64,000 nucleotides of DNA from Microbacterium sp. (GCF_031179285.1 NZ_JAPSHY010000004.1:1-64000); one strand, 5' to 3'. Counted from the stretch's first letter, positions 1 through 10,903 are shown. Program-made: numbers and translations. The notes: a model not told the origin generated them from the sequence alone.

Positions 1-26
1 TCCATCCAACAAGGACAACCCACTAC

Positions 27-1481
27 ATGACTACCGCAACGACCGCCCCGGCCACCAAGCAGGTCGCCATCAACGACATCGGATCTGCTGAGGACTTCCT
101 GGCCGCGGTCGAGAAGACCCTGAAGTTCTTCAACGACGGCGACATCATCGAGGGGACGATCGTCAAGATCGACCGCGATGAGGTTCTGCTCGACGTCGGA
201 TACAAGACCGAGGGTGTCATCCCCTCCCGCGAACTCTCCATCAAGCACGACGTCGACCCCAATGAGGTCGTCGCCGTCGGCGACCTGGTCGAGGCCCTCG
301 TTCTCCAGAAGGAGGACAAGGAAGGCCGTCTGATCCTCTCCAAGAAGCGCGCACAGTACGAGCGTGCCTGGGGAGACGTCGAGAAGATCAAGGAGAACGA
401 CGGCGTCGTCACCGGTACGGTCATCGAGGTCGTCAAGGGTGGACTCATCGTCGACATCGGCCTCCGCGGCTTCCTCCCGGCATCGCTCATCGAGCTGCGC
501 CGCGTCCGCGACCTCACGCCGTACCTCGGTCAGGAGATCGAGGCCAAGATTCTCGAGCTCGACAAGAACCGCAACAACGTCGTCCTCAGCCGCCGTGCGC
601 TGCTCGAGCAGACGCAGTCGGAGTCGCGCACCACGTTCCTGAACAACCTGCACAAGGGTCAGGTCCGCAAGGGTGTCGTGTCGTCGATCGTCAACTTCGG
701 TGCGTTCGTCGACCTCGGTGGCGTTGACGGCCTCGTGCACGTCTCCGAGCTCTCGTGGAAGCACATCGAGCACGCCTCCGAGGTCGTCGAGGTGGGCCAG
801 GAGGTCACCGTCGAGATCCTCGAGGTCGACCTCGACCGCGAGCGCGTCTCCCTGTCGCTCAAGGCGACGCAGGAGGACCCGTGGCAGGTCTTCGCCCGTA
901 CCCACGCGATCGGTCAGGTCACGCCGGGTAAGGTCACCAAGCTCGTTCCGTTCGGTGCGTTCGTGCGCGTCGCAGACGGCATCGAGGGCCTCGTCCACAT
1001 CTCCGAGCTCTCCAGCAAGCACGTCGAGCTGGCCGAGCAGGTCGTGTCGGTCGGCGAAGAGGTCTTCGTCAAGGTCATCGACATCGACCTCGAGCGCCGC
1101 CGCATCTCGCTCTCGCTCAAGCAGGCGAACGAGTCGGTCGACCCCAACGGCACCGAGTTCGACCCGGCGCTGTACGGCATGCTCGCCGAGTACGACGAGA
1201 ACGGCGAGTACAAGTACCCGGAGGGCTTCGACGCCGAGACCGGTGCCTGGAAGGAAGGCTTCGACGCTCAGCGCGAGGCATGGGAGCAGGAGTACGCTGC
1301 GGCCCAGGCTCGCTGGGAGGCTCACAAGGCTCAGGTCGCCAAGGCGGCCGAGGCCGAGGCTGAGGCCGGCGCCGACTTCGGTGGCCAGGTCTTCGCCAGC
1401 GAGGCGACCGGCGCGGGCACCCTCGCCGACGACGAGGCACTTGCGGCACTGCGTGAGAAGCTCTCGGGCGGCAACGCGTAA
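27..1481 (+). CDS. rpsA: 30S ribosomal protein S1
   Basis: S1 helps load mRNA on the 30S subunit. The 484-aa protein has four S1 (OB-fold) repeats, at about residues 37-108, 124-190, 209-280 and 294-366. The last two carry the classical F-G-A-F-V and G-L-V-H-(V/I)-S-E-L signatures. The tail after about residue 367 is Glu/Ala rich. Four repeats is the usual actinobacterial form, against six in Escherichia coli. The ATG follows a purine-rich AAGGACAA about 12 nt upstream. The gene ends at a strong hairpin at 1496-1527. Identification is firm. Confidence 0.98.
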   Translation: MTTATTAPATKQVAINDIGSAEDFLAAVEKTLKFFNDGDIIEGTIVKIDRDEVLLDVGYKTEGVIPSRELSIKHDVDPNEVVAVGDLVEALVLQKEDKEGRLILSKKRAQYERAWGDVEKIKENDGVVTGTVIEVVKGGLIVDIGLRGFLPASLIELRRVRDLTPYLGQEIEAKILELDKNRNNVVLSRRALLEQTQSESRTTFLNNLHKGQVRKGVVSSIVNFGAFVDLGGVDGLVHVSELSWKHIEHASEVVEVGQEVTVEILEVDLDRERVSLSLKATQEDPWQVFARTHAIGQVTPGKVTKLVPFGAFVRVADGIEGLVHISELSSKHVELAEQVVSVGEEVFVKVIDIDLERRRISLSLKQANESVDPNGTEFDPALYGMLAEYDENGEYKYPEGFDAETGAWKEGFDAQREAWEQEYAAAQARWEAHKAQVAKAAEAEAEAGADFGGQVFASEATGAGTLADDEALAALREKLSGGNA

Positions 1482-1495
1482 GCACGACGCTTCGG

Positions 1496-1527
1496 AACGG
1501 GTCGTCACCTTCGGGTGGCGGCCCGTT
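1496..1527 (+). terminator. Terminator hairpin after rpsA
   Basis: Two 14-nt arms (1496-1509 and 1514-1527) pair with two G-U wobbles around a TTCG tetraloop. It lies 15 nt after the rpsA stop. There is only a short T-poor tail, as is common in high-GC actinobacteria. Confidence 0.8.
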
Positions 1528-1578
1528 TCGCATGCAAGGCGCGGATGCCGGCGGGCGGCCCCGTGACAGGATGGGAGC

Positions 1579-2178
1579 ATGCCTCTCATCGCACTGACCG
1601 GCGGCATCGCATCCGGCAAATCGACCATCGCACGTCGACTCGCCGCGCACGGTGCCGTGATCGTCGACGCCGACCAGGTCGTGCGTGATGTGCAGGCCCC
1701 CGGCGGTGAAGTCCTCGCACGGATCGCCGAGGCGTTCGGCCCGGAGGTCGTGGCGACGAACGGCGAGCTCGATCGTGCCGCGCTGGGGGCCAAGGTGTTC
1801 GGGGCGCCCGATCTGCTCACCCGCCTGAACCACATCGTGCATCCCGCCGTCCGCGCCGAGTCGCAGCGCAGGTTCCAGGCGGCGTTCGACGCCGATCCTT
1901 CGGGAGTGGTCGTCTACGACGTGCCGCTTCTCGTCGAAGCTCGTGTCGATGATCCGTGGGACATGATCGTCGTCGCCCACGCCCCCGCCGAAGAACGGCT
2001 GCGTCGGCTCGTCGATCTGCGCGGCATGACGCCGGATGCAGCGGAACAGCGGATCGCCGCGCAGGTGTCCGACGACAAGCGCCTCGCGATCGCCGATGTC
2101 GTCATCGACACGGCGGGTTCTCTCGATGAGACGCTCGCGCAGACCGATGCCTTGTGGGAAAGCCTAAGGGCCGCCTGA
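1579..2178 (+). CDS. coaE: Dephospho-CoA kinase
   Basis: CoaE catalyses the last step of coenzyme A synthesis, ATP-dependent 3'-phosphorylation of dephospho-CoA. The 199-aa protein begins with a P-loop (GGIASGKS, residues 8-15) and has the family's DADQVVRDV segment, which holds the substrate-binding Asp. Length is typical for the family. The ATG is preceded by GGGAG, and CAGGAT lies exactly 6 nt upstream, so the transcript might also start at the ATG. The stop overlaps the next start (ATGA). Confidence 0.96.
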   Translation: MPLIALTGGIASGKSTIARRLAAHGAVIVDADQVVRDVQAPGGEVLARIAEAFGPEVVATNGELDRAALGAKVFGAPDLLTRLNHIVHPAVRAESQRRFQAAFDADPSGVVVYDVPLLVEARVDDPWDMIVVAHAPAEERLRRLVDLRGMTPDAAEQRIAAQVSDDKRLAIADVVIDTAGSLDETLAQTDALWESLRAA

Positions 2179-2963
2179 TGAGACAGCGATATCTGGAGGC
2201 GTACGACGCGCAGCTGCGCACCGGTGCCGAGACGAACGGCGCGCGCGACGTCGTCGTGCATGGACCACTGCGCATGGCGCTGTTCCCCGGCGGTCGCGGC
2301 TTCGTCACCTATCGTGGGCTGGAAGCGGCGGACGATCTCGGCGCGCTCGTCGATGCCGTCGTCGCTCACTTCCGGACCGTGCCAGGGATCACCGCGGTCG
2401 AGTGGAAGACGAGGGGCCACGATCGAGCGCCGGGTCTGCATCAAGCGCTCACCGCGCGCGGTTTCGTGCCGGAGGAGCCGGAGTCGATCATGATCGGCGA
2501 GGCGGCGCTGCTCGCGGAGCCGATCCCGGTGCCGGCTGGAATCAAGATCCGGCGGGCACGGTCAGACGCGGACGTCTGGGCGATGGAAGAGATGCAGGGG
2601 ACGGTGTTCGGCGATCCGAAGTGGGCGGCCAGGGCAGCGATGACCGCCCAGCGTCTGCGCGAGGGCACATCCGTCGAGTTCTGGCTCGCCACGTACGACG
2701 GGCACGTGGTGAGCGCGGGGCGCCTGGAGCCGGTGGACGGCACGGAGTTCGCGGGGCTCTGGGGCGGCTCGACCCTGCCGGAGTGGCGCGGGCGGGGCAT
2801 CTACCGCGCACTGACCGCCGAACGCGCGCGATCCGCGCTCGCTCTCGGCAAGCGCTACCTGCAGTCGGACTCGACGGAGTTCTCCCGCCCCATCCTCGAG
2901 CGGTCGGGGTTGATCAAGGTCTCCACCACGACGCCCTACGTTTGGAGACCGGCCGGAGGCTGA
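2178..2963 (+). CDS. GNAT-family N-acetyltransferase
   Basis: The 261-aa protein has a C-terminal GNAT fold. Residues about 125-255 contain the acyl-CoA pyrophosphate-binding stretch EWRGRGIYRAL (R-G-R-G). The first ~115 residues are not obviously catalytic and may be a degenerate second GNAT half. The acceptor substrate cannot be read from sequence. I chose the ATG at 2178, which overlaps the coaE stop as ATGA, rather than an in-frame ATG at 2154 inside coaE. Translational coupling with coaE is likely. 212 nt separate it from uvrB, and I see no gene there. Confidence 0.85.
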   Translation: MRQRYLEAYDAQLRTGAETNGARDVVVHGPLRMALFPGGRGFVTYRGLEAADDLGALVDAVVAHFRTVPGITAVEWKTRGHDRAPGLHQALTARGFVPEEPESIMIGEAALLAEPIPVPAGIKIRRARSDADVWAMEEMQGTVFGDPKWAARAAMTAQRLREGTSVEFWLATYDGHVVSAGRLEPVDGTEFAGLWGGSTLPEWRGRGIYRALTAERARSALALGKRYLQSDSTEFSRPILERSGLIKVSTTTPYVWRPAGG

Positions 2964-3163
2964 GAGGCGTCGTCCCTCTCCCTGCGCCGTCCCGCAACCG
3001 AAGCAGGTGCACGGCGAGGCCACGATGCACGACATCGTCGACCGAATCGAGTGCGGAGATCCTCTCTGCCACGCTCCAGCACGAGCAATCCGCAGACGAC
3101 CCCGATCATGTCACCACTCCAGGTCTGGACCCGATCGACCGCCCCGGTGTCTGTGCCCCCTCG

Positions 3164-3169
3164 TAGGCT
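3164..3169 (+). promoter_or_regulatory. -10 box of uvrB (TAGGCT, 6 nt from ATG)
   Basis: TAGGCT sits 6 nt before the uvrB ATG, so transcription should begin at or next to the start codon. The 6-nt spacer is GGAGGT, so a slightly upstream start would also supply a Shine-Dalgarno. No convincing LexA (SOS) box was found nearby. Confidence 0.55.
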
Positions 3170-3175
3170 GGAGGT

Positions 3176-5248
3176 ATGCAACCCACGCGCAGTGTCCGTC
3201 CTTTCGAGGTCATCAGCGAGTACACGCCGGCGGGCGACCAGCCGCAGGCGATCTCCGAGCTCGCCGCGCGTATCAACGCAGGCGAGACCGATGTGGTGCT
3301 TCTGGGTGCCACCGGAACCGGCAAGTCCGCGACCACGGCCTGGCTGGTCGAGCAGGTGCAGCGTCCCACCCTCGTGCTCGCGCATAACAAGACCCTCGCT
3401 GCGCAGCTGGCGAACGAGTTCCGCGAGCTCATGCCCAACAACGCCGTCGAGTACTTCGTCTCGTACTACGACTACTACCAGCCCGAGGCGTACGTTCCGC
3501 AGACCGACACCTTCATCGAGAAGGACTCCTCCATCAACGCCGAGGTGGAGCGCTTGCGGCACTCGACGACCAACTCGCTGCTGTCGCGCCGCGACGTCGT
3601 CGTGGTCTCCACCGTGTCATGCATCTACGGTCTCGGAGCTCCCGAGGAGTATCTCCGGGCGATGGTCGCTCTCCAGGTGGGGGAGCGTTACGACCGCGAC
3701 GCCCTGATCCGGCAGTTCATCGCGATGCAGTACAACCGCAACGACGTCGACTTCTCTCGCGGCAACTTCCGGGTTCGCGGCGACACGATCGAGATCATCC
3801 CGGTCTACGAGGAGCACGCCATCCGCATCGAACTGTTCGGTGACGAGATCGAGGCACTGTATTCACTGCATCCGCTCACCGGTGAGGTCATCGAGAAGCT
3901 CGATGCGGTGCCGATCTTCCCCGCGTCGCACTACGTCGCCGGCACCGATGTGATCCAGCGCTCCATCGGCACCATCGAACACGAGCTCGAAGAGCGCCTC
4001 GCCGAGTTCGAGCGGCAGGGCAAGCTGCTCGAGGCACAGCGTCTGCGCATGCGAACGACGTTCGATCTCGAGATGCTGCAGCAACTCGGGTTCTGCTCCG
4101 GCATCGAGAACTACTCTCGCCACATGGACGGGCGGATGCCGGGCGAGCCGCCCCACACGCTCCTCGACTTCTTCCCGGACGACTTCCTCCTGGTCATCGA
4201 CGAGTCACACGTCACCGTTCCCCAGATCGGAGCGATGTACGAGGGAGACGCCTCCCGCAAACGAACCCTCGTCGACCACGGCTTCCGGTTGCCGAGCGCG
4301 ATGGACAATCGCCCGCTGCGCTGGGATGAGTTCAAGAACCGGATCGGCCAGACCGTGTATCTGTCGGCGACGCCCGGTAAGTACGAGATGGGGATCGCCG
4401 ACGGCATCGTCGAGCAGATCATCCGTCCGACCGGTCTCGTCGACCCGCAGATCATCGTGAAACCGTCGAAGGGGCAGATCGACGACCTGCTCGAGGAGAT
4501 CCGGATCCGCGTGGGTCGTGACGAGCGGATCCTCGTCACGACACTGACGAAGAAGATGGCCGAGGAACTCACGGACTTCCTCGGTGAGCATGGCGTGCGT
4601 GTGAGGTATCTGCATTCCGACGTCGACACACTGCGACGCGTCGAGTTGCTCAGTGAACTGCGCTCGGGCGTGTACGACGTGCTCGTGGGCATCAACCTGC
4701 TGCGTGAGGGCCTCGACCTTCCCGAGGTGTCGCTGGTCGCGATCCTGGATGCCGACAAGGAAGGCTTCCTCCGCTCCGGCACCTCGCTGATCCAGACCAT
4801 CGGCCGTGCCGCCCGTAACGTCTCGGGCGAAGTGCACATGTACGCCGACAGGATCACCGATTCGATGGCGAAGGCCATCGAGGAGACCGACCGCCGCCGG
4901 GAGAAGCAGGTCGCTTACAACCTGGCCAACGGCATCGACCCGCAGCCGCTCCGCAAGCGCATCGCCGACATCACCGATGCTCTGGCGCGCGAAGGAGCCG
5001 ACACGGCCGACCTCCTCTCCAGTCGCGGTCGCGCCTCGGGCAAGGGCAAGTCGCCGACCCCGAACCTGCGTCGCACCGGGATCGCGGCCGAAGGGGCGGA
5101 TCAGCTCGAGGCGACGATCAAAGACCTCACCGACCAGATGCTCGCGGCTGCCGCCGAATTGAAGTTCGAGCTCGCCGGTCGTCTTCGCGACGAGGTGCAG
5201 GACATGAAGAAGGAGCTGCGAGCGATGGAACGCGCCGGCCACGCCTGA
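3176..5248 (+). CDS. uvrB: Excinuclease ABC subunit B
   Basis: UvrB is the damage-verifying helicase-like subunit of nucleotide excision repair. The 690-aa protein has Walker A GATGTGKS at 44-51, the beta-hairpin aromatic stretch [12 protein letters not shown] near residue 96, the DESH helicase motif near 342, helicase motifs V/VI near 505-545, and a C-terminal UvrC-binding UVR motif ([14 protein letters not shown]) near 660-680. Length is normal. uvrA and uvrC lie just downstream, separated by the zinc-ribbon/OhrR pair. Confidence 0.98.
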   Translation: MQPTRSVRPFEVISEYTPAGDQPQAISELAARINAGETDVVLLGATGTGKSATTAWLVEQVQRPTLVLAHNKTLAAQLANEFRELMPNNAVEYFVSYYDYYQPEAYVPQTDTFIEKDSSINAEVERLRHSTTNSLLSRRDVVVVSTVSCIYGLGAPEEYLRAMVALQVGERYDRDALIRQFIAMQYNRNDVDFSRGNFRVRGDTIEIIPVYEEHAIRIELFGDEIEALYSLHPLTGEVIEKLDAVPIFPASHYVAGTDVIQRSIGTIEHELEERLAEFERQGKLLEAQRLRMRTTFDLEMLQQLGFCSGIENYSRHMDGRMPGEPPHTLLDFFPDDFLLVIDESHVTVPQIGAMYEGDASRKRTLVDHGFRLPSAMDNRPLRWDEFKNRIGQTVYLSATPGKYEMGIADGIVEQIIRPTGLVDPQIIVKPSKGQIDDLLEEIRIRVGRDERILVTTLTKKMAEELTDFLGEHGVRVRYLHSDVDTLRRVELLSELRSGVYDVLVGINLLREGLDLPEVSLVAILDADKEGFLRSGTSLIQTIGRAARNVSGEVHMYADRITDSMAKAIEETDRRREKQVAYNLANGIDPQPLRKRIADITDALAREGADTADLLSSRGRASGKGKSPTPNLRRTGIAAEGADQLEATIKDLTDQMLAAAAELKFELAGRLRDEVQDMKKELRAMERAGHA

Positions 5249-5313
5249 GCGGCGAGGCAGTGCGCCGCCGTGCCGGCCGACGGTTTGACGCTGCGGGAGA
5301 GACCGCGCCGTGG

Positions 5314-5556
5314 TCAGGGGCAATGCACGAGCGGCTTGGCTCCGGAACGGTCGATCTGGTGCTCGGTCATCGGCGCTCCGCACAGCGGGCACGCGCGTTC
5401 GGCGCGCTCGGCAGCGCTCGGGGGCGGCGTCTTTTCGTACGGGCCGACGGATGCCGGACCTGCCAGCCGCACCAGGTTCGTGTTGAACCACGAATAGAGT
5501 CCGCCCGCCTCGCGGATGCGCGTGCGCAGGGGGGAGCGTGGCTTGTCCTTATCCAT
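5314..5556 (-). CDS. Small zinc-ribbon-like protein, unknown function
   Basis: This 80-aa hypothetical protein ends with one metal-ligand cluster: C-P-L-C near residue 56 and a final H-C-P. The N-terminus is basic (KDKPRSPLRTRIR). No family function is recognised. It is divergent from the OhrR-like regulator; the two ATGs are 43 bp apart. Its own predicted -10 (TACACT, 5568 to 5563 on the minus strand) is 6 nt from the ATG and overlaps a palindrome, so the regulator could control it. It does not look like a shadow frame: the region between uvrB and the regulator is otherwise empty. Confidence 0.75.
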   Translation of the reverse strand: MDKDKPRSPLRTRIREAGGLYSWFNTNLVRLAGPASVGPYEKTPPPSAAERAERACPLCGAPMTEHQIDRSGAKPLVHCP

Positions 5557-5560
5557 ATGC

Positions 5561-5572
5561 TTAGTGTACTAA
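5561..5572. promoter_or_regulatory. Palindromic operator candidate TTAGTGTACTAA
   Basis: Two 5-bp arms (TTAGT and ACTAA) flank a 2-bp centre. The site overlaps the predicted -10 of the minus-strand zinc-ribbon gene and the -35 region of the OhrR-like gene. That is where a MarR-family dimer would need to bind to repress both. AT-rich DNA in a GC-rich genome supports a regulatory role. Confidence 0.55.
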
Positions 5573-5586
5573 TTATTCGTGCCTTG

Positions 5587-5592
5587 TATAGT
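5587..5592 (+). promoter_or_regulatory. -10 box of ohrR-like gene (TATAGT)
   Basis: TATAGT lies 7 nt before the ATG at 5600. This predicts a transcript starting at the ATG (leaderless); no Shine-Dalgarno is present in the 7-nt spacer. Confidence 0.55.
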
Positions 5593-5599
5593 CGGGTGC

Positions 5600-6046
5600 A
5601 TGACGGCGTCACCGGATGAACTGCTCCGCCTGGAGAACCAGCTCTGCTTCGCGCTGGTCACCGCCGCGCGCAACGTGGTGGCGATCTATCGGCCGATTCT
5701 CGAGCCACTTGGGCTCACACATCCTCAGTACCTGGTGATGCTGGCGCTGTGGGAGCGATCGCCACGCACGCTGAACGACCTCGCAGCCGATCTCGCCCTC
5801 GAGCCGGCAACCGTCTCGCCGCTCATCAAGCGCCTGGAAGCAGAGGGGCTCGTGGTACGAGAGCGCAGCAGCACGGACGAACGCCGGCTCGACATCACCC
5901 TCACCGAGGCCGGCCGCGCTCTCCGTGAACGCGCCCTCAAGGTGCCTGAACGTGTCATGGAGGCTGTCGGCATGGGCGTGGCGGAGATCTCCGCCCTACG
6001 TGACGGGTTGTCTCCGTTCGCGGGTCGTCGGCCCGCGTCGGTCTGA
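5600..6046 (+). CDS. OhrR-like MarR-family peroxide-sensing regulator
   Basis: The 148-aa MarR-family winged-helix protein begins like Bacillus subtilis Ohr[10 protein letters not shown], with Cys16 at the position of the reactive sensor Cys15. Tyr30 matches OhrR Tyr29, but the second sulfur-contacting tyrosine (Tyr40) is His41 here (LTHPQY). The wing ([16 protein letters not shown]) is typical. OhrR proteins normally repress an organic hydroperoxide reductase; no ohr gene is adjacent, so the targets may be itself, the divergent zinc-ribbon gene, or uvrA downstream. The ATG at 5600 is preferred over an upstream in-frame codon at 5579, which would lie within the promoter. Confidence 0.85.
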   Translation: MTASPDELLRLENQLCFALVTAARNVVAIYRPILEPLGLTHPQYLVMLALWERSPRTLNDLAADLALEPATVSPLIKRLEAEGLVVRERSSTDERRLDITLTEAGRALRERALKVPERVMEAVGMGVAEISALRDGLSPFAGRRPASV

Positions 6047-6106
6047 GAGAGCGCTGCGAGTGGTGCCCGGAACGGCTGTCTGAGAGCCAGTGTCAGTAGC
6101 CCCTCG

Positions 6107-6112
6107 TAGACT
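6107..6112 (+). promoter_or_regulatory. -10 box of uvrA (TAGACT, 6 nt from GTG)
   Basis: TAGACT is 6 nt before the GTG start of uvrA. There is no Shine-Dalgarno in the spacer (TGTTCG), which predicts a leaderless uvrA mRNA. Confidence 0.55.
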
Positions 6113-6118
6113 TGTTCG

Positions 6119-9007
6119 GTGCCCATCGTCCCCGTTGCCTCCTCCGGAAAACTCAGTGTTCGCGGTGCCCGCGTGCACAACCTCAAGAACGTCGACATCG
6201 ACATCCCACGCGACTCGCTCGTCGTGTTCACCGGCCTGTCCGGCTCCGGCAAGTCCAGCCTCGCCTTCGACACGATCTTCGCCGAAGGTCAGCGTCGGTA
6301 CGTCGAGTCTCTGAGCGCCTACGCGCGCCAGTTCCTCGGACAGGTCGATCGTCCGGATGTCGATTTCATCGAGGGGCTGAGCCCGGCGGTGTCGATCGAC
6401 CAGAAGTCCACGAACCGCAACCCCCGCTCCACGGTCGGCACGATCACCGAGATCTACGACTACATGCGGCTGCTCTGGGCCCGCATCGGCATCCCTCACT
6501 GCCCCGAGTGCGGTGAGAAGATCCAGCGGCAGACGGTGCAGCAGATCGCCGACCAGCTCATGGAGCTGCCCGAGCGCACCCGCTACCAGATCGTCGCGCC
6601 CATCGTCTCGCAGAAGAAGGGCGAATTCGTCGACCTGTTCCGCGAGCTCGGCGCGAAGGGCTACTCGCGCGCGATCGTCGACGGCGACCTGATCCAGCTC
6701 GCCGAGCCTCCGACCCTCAAGAAGAGCTACAAGCACGACATCGCCGTCGTCGTCGACCGTCTGGTGGCGGCTCCCGACATCCTCGGGCGGGTCACGGACT
6801 CCGTCGAGACCGCCCTGGGACTGGCGGGCGGCGTCGTGCAGGTGAACTTCGTCGACGGCGAGGGCGACGACGCCTGGCAGACGTTCTCCGAGAAGCTCGC
6901 GTGCCCCAACGGCCACGAATTGACGCTCACCGAGATCGAGCCCCGCACGTTCTCGTTCAACGCGCCGTTCGGCGCCTGCCCGGCATGCTCCGGTCTCGGC
7001 ACCCGGATGTCGGTCGACGTCGATCTGATGCTCGGCGACGAAGACCTCTCCATCCGCGAGGGCGTCATCATCCCATGGACGACGCAGGGCAAGGGACTCT
7101 TCCAGTACTACGAGCGACTGCTCGAGGGCCTCGCCCGTGACCTGGACTTTTCGCTCGACACTCCGTGGCGCAAGCTCCACTCCGACGTGCAGGACGCGAT
7201 CCTGCGCGGCGAGAACTACAAGGTCACCGTCAAGTGGAAGAACCGCTACGGCCGCGAGATGCGCTACGCCTCGGGGTTCGAAGGCGTCGTCCCGTACATC
7301 GAGCGACAGTATCTGCAGGCGGAGTCCGACAACCAGCGCAACCGCTGGGGCGAGTACCTTCGTGAGGTACCGTGCCCCGTCTGCGACGGTAACCGGCTGA
7401 AGCCCGAGGTCCTCGCCGTGCAGGTGCACGGACACTCGATCGCCGAGGTCTCCCACCTCAGCCTCGCCGACGCGCGCGCGTTCATGGAGAAGCTCGTCCT
7501 CACCGACCGCGAGGCTCAGATCGCAGCCCAGGTCCTGCGCGAGATCCGGCTCCGACTCGACTTCCTGTTGCAGGTCGGGCTCTCGTATCTCAACCTCAGC
7601 CGCTCGGCGGGGTCGCTCTCCGGAGGGGAAGCGCAGCGCATCCGCCTCGCGACGCAGATCGGCTCCGGGCTCACCGGCGTCCTCTACGTGCTCGACGAGC
7701 CGTCCATCGGGCTGCACCAGCGCGACAACCGCCGCCTCATCGACACGCTGATCAAGCTCCGCGACCTCGGCAACACCCTCATCGTCGTCGAGCACGACGA
7801 GGAGACCATCGAAGCGGCCGACTGGGTCGTCGACATCGGCCCGGGCGCCGGCGTCAACGGCGGCGAGGTCGTGCACTCCGGACCGTACTCCGCGCTGCTC
7901 GGAGACACCGCATCGATGACCGGGGACTACCTCTCGGGCCGCCGCGAGATCCCGATGCCCGGCAAGCGTCGCAAGATCGATCGGAAGCGGATGCTGAGCG
8001 TCGTCGGCGCGCGGGCCAACAACCTCAGGAACGTCACCGCCGACTTCCCCCTCGGTGTGCTCACCGCCGTCACCGGCGTGAGCGGCTCCGGCAAGTCGTC
8101 GCTCGTGAACGACATCCTCTATCAGGTCCTCGCGTCCCGGCTCAACGGCGCCCGTACCGTTCCCGGCAAGCACACCCGCGTGACCGGTCTCGACAACCTC
8201 GACAAGGTGGTGCACGTCGACCAGGCTCCGATCGGTCGCACCCCTCGCTCGAACCCGGCGACGTACACCGGAGTGTTCGACCGGATCCGCAACCTGTTCA
8301 GCGAGACGCCAGAAGCGAAGGTGCGCGGCTACCAGCCCGGCCGGTTCAGCTTCAACGTCAAGGGAGGGCGCTGCGAGGCGTGCTCTGGCGACGGCACCAT
8401 CAAGATCGAGATGAACTTCCTCCCCGACGTCTACGTCGACTGCGAGGTCTGCCACGGCAAGCGGTACAACCGCGACACGCTCGCGGTGCACTACAAGGGC
8501 AAGAACATCGCCGAGGTGCTGGAAATGCCCATCGAGGAGGCCGCCGAGTTCTTCGAGCCGATCCAGGCCATCCACCGCTACATGAAGACGCTCGTCGACG
8601 TCGGTCTGGGATACGTCCGCCTCGGCCAGTCGGCGACGACGCTCTCCGGTGGTGAGGCGCAGCGGGTGAAGCTCGCCACCGAGCTCCAGCGACGCAGCAA
8701 CGGCCGCAGCATCTACGTGCTCGACGAGCCGACCACAGGCCTCCACTTCGAAGACGTCCGAAAGCTCCTCGAGGTGCTCAACGGTCTCGTCGACAAGGGC
8801 AACACGGTGATCGTCATCGAGCACAACCTCGACGTCATCAAGTCGGCCGACTGGGTCATCGACCTGGGGCCGGAGGGCGGCTCGGGCGGCGGCCAGATCC
8901 TCGCGACGGGGACACCGGAGCAGATCGCGCGTGTCGAGGAAAGCCACACCGGCCAGTTCCTCGCGGAGATCCTGGGCGAAGGGCGCGCAGCGCGGAAGGC
9001 CAGCTGA
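6119..9007 (+). CDS. uvrA: Excinuclease ABC subunit A
   Basis: UvrA is the DNA-damage-recognition ATPase of nucleotide excision repair. The 962-aa protein has two ABC cassettes, with P-loops GLSGSGKSS near residue 40 and GVSGSGKSS near 655. It has two LSGGEAQR signatures and zinc modules formed by CPECG, CPNG...CPACSG and CEACSG...CEVCHG. Length is standard. The start is GTG at 6119, supported by the -10 box spacing. The stop overlaps uvrC (TGATG), which implies coupled expression. Confidence 0.98.
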   Translation: MPIVPVASSGKLSVRGARVHNLKNVDIDIPRDSLVVFTGLSGSGKSSLAFDTIFAEGQRRYVESLSAYARQFLGQVDRPDVDFIEGLSPAVSIDQKSTNRNPRSTVGTITEIYDYMRLLWARIGIPHCPECGEKIQRQTVQQIADQLMELPERTRYQIVAPIVSQKKGEFVDLFRELGAKGYSRAIVDGDLIQLAEPPTLKKSYKHDIAVVVDRLVAAPDILGRVTDSVETALGLAGGVVQVNFVDGEGDDAWQTFSEKLACPNGHELTLTEIEPRTFSFNAPFGACPACSGLGTRMSVDVDLMLGDEDLSIREGVIIPWTTQGKGLFQYYERLLEGLARDLDFSLDTPWRKLHSDVQDAILRGENYKVTVKWKNRYGREMRYASGFEGVVPYIERQYLQAESDNQRNRWGEYLREVPCPVCDGNRLKPEVLAVQVHGHSIAEVSHLSLADARAFMEKLVLTDREAQIAAQVLREIRLRLDFLLQVGLSYLNLSRSAGSLSGGEAQRIRLATQIGSGLTGVLYVLDEPSIGLHQRDNRRLIDTLIKLRDLGNTLIVVEHDEETIEAADWVVDIGPGAGVNGGEVVHSGPYSALLGDTASMTGDYLSGRREIPMPGKRRKIDRKRMLSVVGARANNLRNVTADFPLGVLTAVTGVSGSGKSSLVNDILYQVLASRLNGARTVPGKHTRVTGLDNLDKVVHVDQAPIGRTPRSNPATYTGVFDRIRNLFSETPEAKVRGYQPGRFSFNVKGGRCEACSGDGTIKIEMNFLPDVYVDCEVCHGKRYNRDTLAVHYKGKNIAEVLEMPIEEAAEFFEPIQAIHRYMKTLVDVGLGYVRLGQSATTLSGGEAQRVKLATELQRRSNGRSIYVLDEPTTGLHFEDVRKLLEVLNGLVDKGNTVIVIEHNLDVIKSADWVIDLGPEGGSGGGQILATGTPEQIARVEESHTGQFLAEILGEGRAARKAS

Positions 9008-10875
9008 TGGCCGACGTCCTCCCGTACAAGCCGAGGGCGGGGGAGATCCCGACCGACCCCGGCGTGTACCGGTTCCGTGATGCCGACGGGCGTGTGCTGT
9101 ACGTGGGCAAGGCGAAGAACCTCCGTCAGCGCCTGTCGAACTACTTCGCTCCGCTGCGTACGCTGCACGAGCGCACCCGCAGGATGGTCACGACGGCGGC
9201 ATCCGTCGAATGGACCGTCGTTCCCACCGACGTCGACTCGCTGCAACTCGAGTACATGTGGATCAAGGAGTTCGATCCGCCGTTCAACGTCCGCTACCGC
9301 GACGACAAGTCGTACCCGTTCATGGCCGTCACCCTGGGCGATGAGGCGCCGCGAGTGCTCGTGACGCGCAACCATCGCATCCCGGGCGCGAGATACTTCG
9401 GTCCCTATCCGAAGGTGTGGGCCGTGCACGACACGATCGACCTGATGATCAAGGCGTTCCCGATCCGCACCTGCAGCGACGCGAGCTACAAGCGCGCCAT
9501 GCAGACCGGTCGTCCCTGCTTTCCCGGCCAGATCGGCAAGTGCGGCGGGCCCTGTTCGATGACGGTCACCATCGAAGAGCATCGGGCCATGGTCGACGAC
9601 TTCGTCGCATTCATGGCGGGTGGCGACGAGCGGTTCACCAAGGAACTGCGCACCCGGATGCTGGCGGCCTCTGCGGCGATGGACTACGAGGCGGCGGCGA
9701 AGTACCGCGACAAACTCTCCGCGATCGAGGCAGTGCTCGGCAAGAGTGCGCTCGTGCTCGCCGCCGATGAGGACGCCGACCTCTTCGGCATCGCCGAGGA
9801 CGAACTCGCGGCGGCCGTGCAGCACTTCGTGATCCGCGGCGGCCGCGTTCGCGGTGTGCGCGCGATGACGATCGAGAAGGAGATCGACATCTCCACCGGT
9901 GAGCTCGTCGACCAGGTGCTGCAGCGGGCGTACGGCGAGGCTGAAGACGTGCCGCGCCGCATCCTCGTGCCGACCCTTCCCGATGATGCGGCCGAGCTGG
10001 AACTGTGGCTGCGCGAACGACGGGGAAGGAAGGTCGAGATCGCCGTCGCCCAGCGCGGGCAGCGGGCAGACCTCATGCGCAATGCCACCCTGAACGCCCA
10101 GCAGGCGCTGATCCGCCACAAGACCCGTCGCACGAGCGACTACGTGGCGCGCACCCAGGCGCTCACCGACCTGCAGCAGGCGCTCGACCTCGAAGAGGCC
10201 CCGCTTCGGATCGAGTGCTTCGACATCTCGCATCTCGGCGGCACCAATGTCGTCGCCTCGATGGTCGTCTTCGAGGACGGACTGCCTCGCAAGGACCAGT
10301 ACCGCTCGTTCAACATCGCCGAGACGACCGACGACACCGACTCGATGTACCAGGTGCTGCGCCGCCGGCTTGCCCACCTCGACCGGCCGGAGGTTCTGGA
10401 GGAAGAGGAGATCGAGGGCGGGCGGAGGAAGCCGCGGTTCGCATACCCCCCTCAGCTGCTGGTCGTGGACGGCGGGAAGCCCCAGGTCGAAGCCGCGGCG
10501 CGAGCACTGCAGGACGCCGGCCACACCGAGATCGCCGTGTGCGGGATCGCCAAGCGGCTGGAGGAGATCTGGCTGCCGGGCGAGGATTTCCCGGTGATCC
10601 TGCCCCGCACGAGCGAGTCGCTCTATCTGCTGCAGCGGTTGCGCGACGAGGCGCACCGGTTCGCCATCGTCCATCAGCGCAAGAAGCGCAAGAGAAACAT
10701 CACCACCGTCCTGGCCGAAGTGCCGGGCCTCGGCGGTGCGCGGATCAAGACGCTGCTGAAACACTTCGGTTCGGTCACGGCTCTGCGCGCCGCGCACCCC
10801 GACGCGATCCAGGAGGTCCCGGGAATCGGGCCGGTGCTCGCTCAGAACATCCACGCGCATCTCTCCAGTCGCTAG
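9007..10875 (+). CDS. uvrC: Excinuclease ABC subunit C
   Basis: UvrC makes the 3' and 5' incisions in nucleotide excision repair. The 622-aa protein has an N-terminal GIY-YIG nuclease domain ([19 protein letters not shown]), a UVR motif near residue 220 ([13 protein letters not shown]), an RNase H-like domain starting at CFDISHLGG near 405, and helix-hairpin-helix motifs at the C-terminus ([13 protein letters not shown] and [12 protein letters not shown]). It overlaps uvrA by one base and is followed 28 nt later by rapZ, the usual actinobacterial uvrC-rapZ-whiA order. Confidence 0.98.
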   Translation: MADVLPYKPRAGEIPTDPGVYRFRDADGRVLYVGKAKNLRQRLSNYFAPLRTLHERTRRMVTTAASVEWTVVPTDVDSLQLEYMWIKEFDPPFNVRYRDDKSYPFMAVTLGDEAPRVLVTRNHRIPGARYFGPYPKVWAVHDTIDLMIKAFPIRTCSDASYKRAMQTGRPCFPGQIGKCGGPCSMTVTIEEHRAMVDDFVAFMAGGDERFTKELRTRMLAASAAMDYEAAAKYRDKLSAIEAVLGKSALVLAADEDADLFGIAEDELAAAVQHFVIRGGRVRGVRAMTIEKEIDISTGELVDQVLQRAYGEAEDVPRRILVPTLPDDAAELELWLRERRGRKVEIAVAQRGQRADLMRNATLNAQQALIRHKTRRTSDYVARTQALTDLQQALDLEEAPLRIECFDISHLGGTNVVASMVVFEDGLPRKDQYRSFNIAETTDDTDSMYQVLRRRLAHLDRPEVLEEEEIEGGRRKPRFAYPPQLLVVDGGKPQVEAAARALQDAGHTEIAVCGIAKRLEEIWLPGEDFPVILPRTSESLYLLQRLRDEAHRFAIVHQRKKRKRNITTVLAEVPGLGGARIKTLLKHFGSVTALRAAHPDAIQEVPGIGPVLAQNIHAHLSSR

Positions 10876-10903
10876 TCTTGTGAAGACAGGGGAGAGGAAG
10901 CAC

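Noticed and set aside
2964..3175. SOS (LexA) box upstream of uvrB or uvrA
   Set aside because: I looked for GAAC-N4-GTTC-type sites before both genes and found no convincing match.
5995..6046. Frameshift at the C-terminus of the OhrR-like gene
   Set aside because: The last residues look unusual ([12 protein letters not shown]), but the 148-aa length matches OhrR, and the other two frames give no better C-terminus.
5996..8947. 983-aa open frame on the minus strand opposite uvrA
   Set aside because: It is antisense to the fully typical uvrA, has low-complexity Asp/Val/Arg-rich composition and no recognisable domain. This is the usual shadow of GC-rich third positions.
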